Assembly (NCBI GenBank): GCA_024704175.1
Contig: CP085629.1
Location: forward strand, 3,038,001-3,102,000
Length of the DNA stretch: 64,000 nucleotides
Direction: 5' to 3'
Source: Paenibacillus sp. P25
GTDB lineage: Bacteria; Bacillota; Bacilli; Paenibacillales; NBRC-103111
The notes below the pieces were generated by a model, which worked only from the letters and a program-made list of their open reading frames with translations, ran no database searches and was not told the origin of the DNA. This document shows, in pieces, positions 61,281 to 64,000 of the stretch. Both the position numbers and the translations under genes were made by a program. The number at the start of each line of letters is the position of its first letter. The stretch's first letter is position 1.

Positions 61281-62941
61281 TTACTTAATGGAAACCCAGC
61301 GAAGCTCCCATTCCTTGGACATCGCCGGCAGAATCAAACCTTCTACGTTCGGCTTCTTGGCATAAGGTCTTGTACGGAAGTAGAGCGGCGACATCGAACC
61401 GTCGCTCAGAAGAAGCTTCTCCGCATCTACCAACATTTTGGAACGCTTAGCCAGGTCAACCTCTTTGTCCGCGGCTTTCACAAGATCATCGTACTGCTTG
61501 TTGTTGAACTGCATATAGTTGAAAGATTTGTTATCGCTGAGCCACATGTCAAGGAACGTCATCGGGTCGTTATAATCCGCGCCCCACAGACCGATCAGCG
61601 CGTCAAAGTTATATTCCTGCATGTTCTTCACACGGAGTGCGAACGGAAGAGGCTCCCCGTCCACATCGATGCCGAGGTTTTGCTTCCACTGCGCTTGAAT
61701 GAATTCAATCGATTTCTTGGATGTTTCGGTATCGTCGGAAGTCAGCTTGAATTTCGGAAGCGACGTCAAGTTCATTTCTTTCAGACCTTCGGCAAGCAGC
61801 TGCTTCGCTTTCGCCGGATCGAACGGAGGCTGGGTATCCCCTGCCACTTTACGGAATTCCTGCTTGTTGCCGTCTTGAACGGTTCCCGGAACGAGACCGG
61901 TGGACGGAATGGATGTACCTCCAAGAACGACGTCAGTGAACGTTTTACGGTCGATCGCCATACCCAGCGCTTGCTTGATTTTCGAGTTGGCGAAGGCCGG
62001 TACCTTTTGGTTCTGGAACAAGATATAAGCTGTTACAAATTCCTTCTTGAAAACAAGATCCGGTTTGCCCTGGTACATCTTCGGCTGATCGCCTTTAAGC
62101 TCGGTCAGGTCAACCTGATTTGTTTCATACATGTTCAGCGATGTGTTCGGATCCTTTACAACATTCACGGTAACCTTGGTCAGCTTGATGTTCGGCGCAT
62201 CCCAATATTTATCGTTTTTCACCAAAACGATTTGCTGCTCGTGATCCCATTTTTCCATCTTGAACGGACCTGCGCCGAGAATCTTGTCCGCGTCCGCGCC
62301 GTTCTTGTCACCCTGCTTCTTAACGAACGCTTCGTTTTGCGGGAAGAAGGTCGGCATCGACAATTGGTCGGTAAAGAAGGCAACCGGTCTTTCAAGCGTA
62401 ATTTCAAGCGTTTTGTCGTCCTTCGCTTTGACGCCGAGCGCCGCTTTCTTCGCTTCCACCTCTTCCGGCTTCGCTTTATTCAGGTCGGCACCGCCTTTAA
62501 TCCAGGACAGCATGGTAGCGTATTTCGCTTTCGTTGCCGGATCCAATGTCCGCTGGTAGGCGTAAACGAAGTCTTTGGCAGTCAGCGGGCCGCCGTCAGC
62601 CCAAGTCAGTCCGTCGCGCAGAGTAATCGTGTAAGTCAAGCCGTCCGGAGAAATTTTCGGAAGCTCCTTAGCGAGTGCCGGCTGCGGTTTTCCATCCGCG
62701 TCTAACCGGTACAAACCTTCGTTTACGGCATTCAGGATGGTAAACGACGGGTTCGTTGTAGCAATCGAGCTGTCGATGGCCGGCGGTTCCGCCGTCATAT
62801 TGATCCGCGGCTCCTGAGCGGGTGCATTCTTGTTATCATTGGCCCCCCGGCCTGATTCTTACTGTTGTCCGAGCATCCAATCGCCGTGGTGCCGAGCATG
62901 GCTGTCACGGCCGCCAGGACAAGAAGTTTATTCAACTTCAT
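61281..62941 (-). CDS. Oligopeptide-binding lipoprotein OppA, SBP family 5 (one frameshift)
   Basis: Surface lipoprotein that captures peptides for the importer. The lipoprotein signal is MKLNKLLVLAAVTAMLGTTA followed by IGC (Cys at about residue 23). After a frame break at about 62850 (one G miscounted in the GGGGGG run, joining KNQAGG to ANDNKNAPAQEP), the mature domain has TNPSFTILNAVNEGLYRLDA, YTITLRDGLTWADGGPLTAK and ALGMAIDRKTFTDVVLGGTS. About 553 residues. ATG at 62941 behind AAGGAGG. First gene of the operon. Confidence 0.92.
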
Positions 62942-63028
62942 AAACATCCTCCTTCAAAAAATATGTAAGCATATGGCAATTCTATGTCTTGTCAGATTAT
63001 ATGACATAGAAATCACACCATTACTACA

Positions 63029-63056
63029 CTAATAGATAATATAGGATTCCAGTCAA
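63029..63056 (-). promoter_or_regulatory. Possible promoter of the opp operon
   Basis: On the minus strand TTGACT (63051-63056), a 16-base spacer and TATTAG (63029-63034). The -10 is poor. Downstream in the leader an 8-bp inverted repeat TCTATGTC/GACATAGA spans 62981-63010 and could be an operator or hairpin. Confidence 0.35.
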
Positions 63057-63159
63057 AAAGTAAATAGCATGAAACCGTTACCAAATAGAAATTATACAAC
63101 CAACGGTTAATAAAATCCAGTAATTTTTATGGAATATCGAATAATAATTTACAATTTTA

Positions 63160-63175
63160 TTTGGAATATTCCAAA
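63160..63175. promoter_or_regulatory. Perfect 16-bp palindrome upstream of opp operon
   Basis: TTTGGAATATTCCAAA is a perfect palindrome in the AT-rich 306-base gap (62942-63247), about 105 bases upstream of the possible opp promoter. A half-related GGAATATCGAAT lies at 63131. It may be an operator for a nutrient regulator; it does not fit the CodY consensus well. Confidence 0.4.
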
Positions 63176-63186
63176 ATGAACCCCGA

Positions 63187-63216
63187 CAAAGGAAAGGAGC
63201 CTATGGATTAGGCTCC
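63187..63216 (-). terminator. Terminator of comFB
   Basis: On the minus strand GGAGCCTA (63209-63216) and TAGGCTCC (63196-63203) form an 8-bp stem with a 5-base loop, followed by TTTCCTTTG. Confidence 0.6.
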
Positions 63217-63247
63217 CATAACCGATCTATTTTATGCGTTAGGCCTA

Positions 63248-63519
63248 TTATAAATCCGACTTGCGGTCTGAATGGATGACTCTATCAATGGCATACGCCA
63301 GCTCTCGGTAAACATCCGTCTCGACCTGCATGCCCATTTGGGTTTTAGCCAGTACTTCCCCTTGGCGGTGGCTACGTATTTGGCCGGAATCCGGTTGAGC
63401 GTAATGGCCATAATATCGCTCTGCGCTTTCTCGCTGAGCTCCTGCAGGCCTTCCTGCTTCTGCATCAAGTCTTTAAGGCGACTTCTTACAACGTCTTCCA
63501 TCAAGTTATGTACGTTCAT
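63248..63519 (-). CDS. Late competence protein ComFB family (one frameshift)
   Basis: Small protein resembling B. subtilis ComFB: MNVHNLMEDVVRSRLKDLMQ and SDIMAITLNRIPAKYVATAK are the family core. One G missing from a run near 63355 gives KGEVLAKTQMGMQVETDVYR and ELAYAIDRVIHSDRKSDL, ending at 63248. About 90 residues. Here it is not next to comFA or comFC; its neighbours are DUF3397 and the opp operon. ATG at 63519 behind AAGGAG. Biochemical function unknown. Confidence 0.75.
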
Positions 63520-63533
63520 GAATGTTCTCCTTC

Positions 63534-63931
63534 TTATTGGATGATCATGTTTTTCCCGATTCCGATCACCAGCAGCAGCAAGTAGCAGGCGGACAGCACC
63601 AGAAAGCCGAGCCGGCTCAAGGTTCTGGCAATCTTAATCAGGTCGATCCGCCCCTTTAACCTGTTCTGCAGATTGCCTAGCGACCCAGCCGCCACCAGAA
63701 AGAGCAGCAAAGCAGGGTCCAGAGCAGCATCCCCGAACCGAATATATTCCGGCCCATGTAAGCTACCGACCCGATCAGGAACAGCGTCGTGATATCCATG
63801 CTGTAATGAGTTGATCTGCGCTTGTCGCGTGTAAACCGGTAAGCGATGAACCACGTGATGAAAAAAGCGACGAACGGAACCAACGCAAGGACCGCATAGA
63901 GCTGGTGAAGCCAATTCAGCAGCGTGCTCAT
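63534..63931 (-). CDS. DUF3397 membrane protein (one frameshift)
   Basis: Four-segment membrane protein. It starts MSTLLNWLHQLYAVLALVPF with FVAFFITWFIAYRFTRDKRR, then MDITTLFLIGSVAYMGRNIF. A frame break near 63695 joins it to LLFLVAAGSLGNLQNRLKGR and FLVLSACYLLLLVIGIGKNM. About 132 residues, matching DUF3397 proteins that often sit beside the dcw cluster in Bacillales. Its ATG overlaps the upstream gene's stop (ATGA). Confidence 0.65.
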
Positions 63932-64000
63932 ACCAAATTCTCACCCGTTCCGTTATTGAAATTAATCAGCCTGCGTTTCGTTTCTCCCGTCCAGAGCCTT
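63928..64000 (-). CDS. C-terminal tail of an unidentified gene (cut by window edge)
   Basis: An open minus-strand frame enters from the right edge, reads KALDGRNETQADFNNGTGEN and stops at a TGA overlapping the DUF3397 ATG. Only about 23 codons are visible. By B. subtilis synteny it could be panE (2-dehydropantoate 2-reductase), but nothing in the tail proves it. Confidence 0.4.
   Translation of the reverse strand, partial: RLWTGETKRRLINFNNGTGENLV

Overview
This 64 kb window comes from the chromosome of a GC-rich, endospore-forming Firmicute, most likely a Paenibacillus or close relative (Paenibacillaceae). The reasons are the complete dcw cell-wall/division cluster running into spoIIGA-sigE-sigG, the ylmC-pgeF-yggS-sepF-yggT-ylmH-divIVA-ileS-lspA-rluD-pyr order shared with Bacillus subtilis, a meso-diaminopimelate type MurE, a PyrR attenuator, an ileS T-box, and Paenibacillus-like features such as murF and murA inside the dcw cluster. 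Almost every gene is on the minus strand, so transcription runs from high to low coordinates.

Layout. 1-3430: a four-gene operon of ECF sigma factor, membrane anti-sigma-like protein, ABC ATPase and ABC-2 permease (cut by the left edge). 3595-12945: pyrimidine operon pyrR-pyrB-pyrC-carA-carB-pyrF-pyrE with sigma-A promoter, PyrR-binding leader, attenuator and end terminator; pyrP, pyrK and pyrD are absent. 12973-15053 (+): dapH and N-acetyl-diaminopimelate deacetylase, transcribed divergently from pyrR. 15050-16815: ydaT-like and CNNM/CBS membrane proteins. 16873-19614: lspA-rluD-patA. 19760-20509 (+): yteA-type zinc-finger protein. 20534-28349: DUF5665, ileS with T-box leader, divIVA, and the ylm genes. 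28405-28568: a long palindromic element. 28713-31434: spoIIGA-sigE-sigG. 31584-32075 (+): an unknown Gln/Asn-rich protein. 32227-52610: the dcw cluster mraZ-rsmH-ftsL-pbpB-spoVD-murE-murF-mraY-murD-spoVE-murG-murB-murA-divIB-ftsA-ftsZ. 52635-56907: a DUF4349 lipoprotein, and bshC with ahcY. 57032-63056: an oligopeptide ABC transporter (oppA-B-C-D-F) with short palindromic repeats in its gaps. 63187-64000: comFB, a DUF3397 protein and the tail of another gene.

How it fits together. DapH, PatA and the deacetylase are three enzymes of the acetylase branch of diaminopimelate synthesis; MurE uses that amino acid, and MurF, MraY, MurG, SpoVE and the two PBPs carry the precursor to septal or spore peptidoglycan. 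FtsZ, FtsA, SepF, DivIVA, DivIB and FtsL place and regulate that synthesis. SpoIIGA activates pro-sigma-E, and SigG follows.

Caution on sequence quality. About 29 genes that should be intact are split by one or more single-base frameshifts. Where I worked out the repair, the missing base usually falls in a run of C or G. I read these as sequencing or assembly errors, not pseudogenes, and give composite coordinates from the real start to the real stop.
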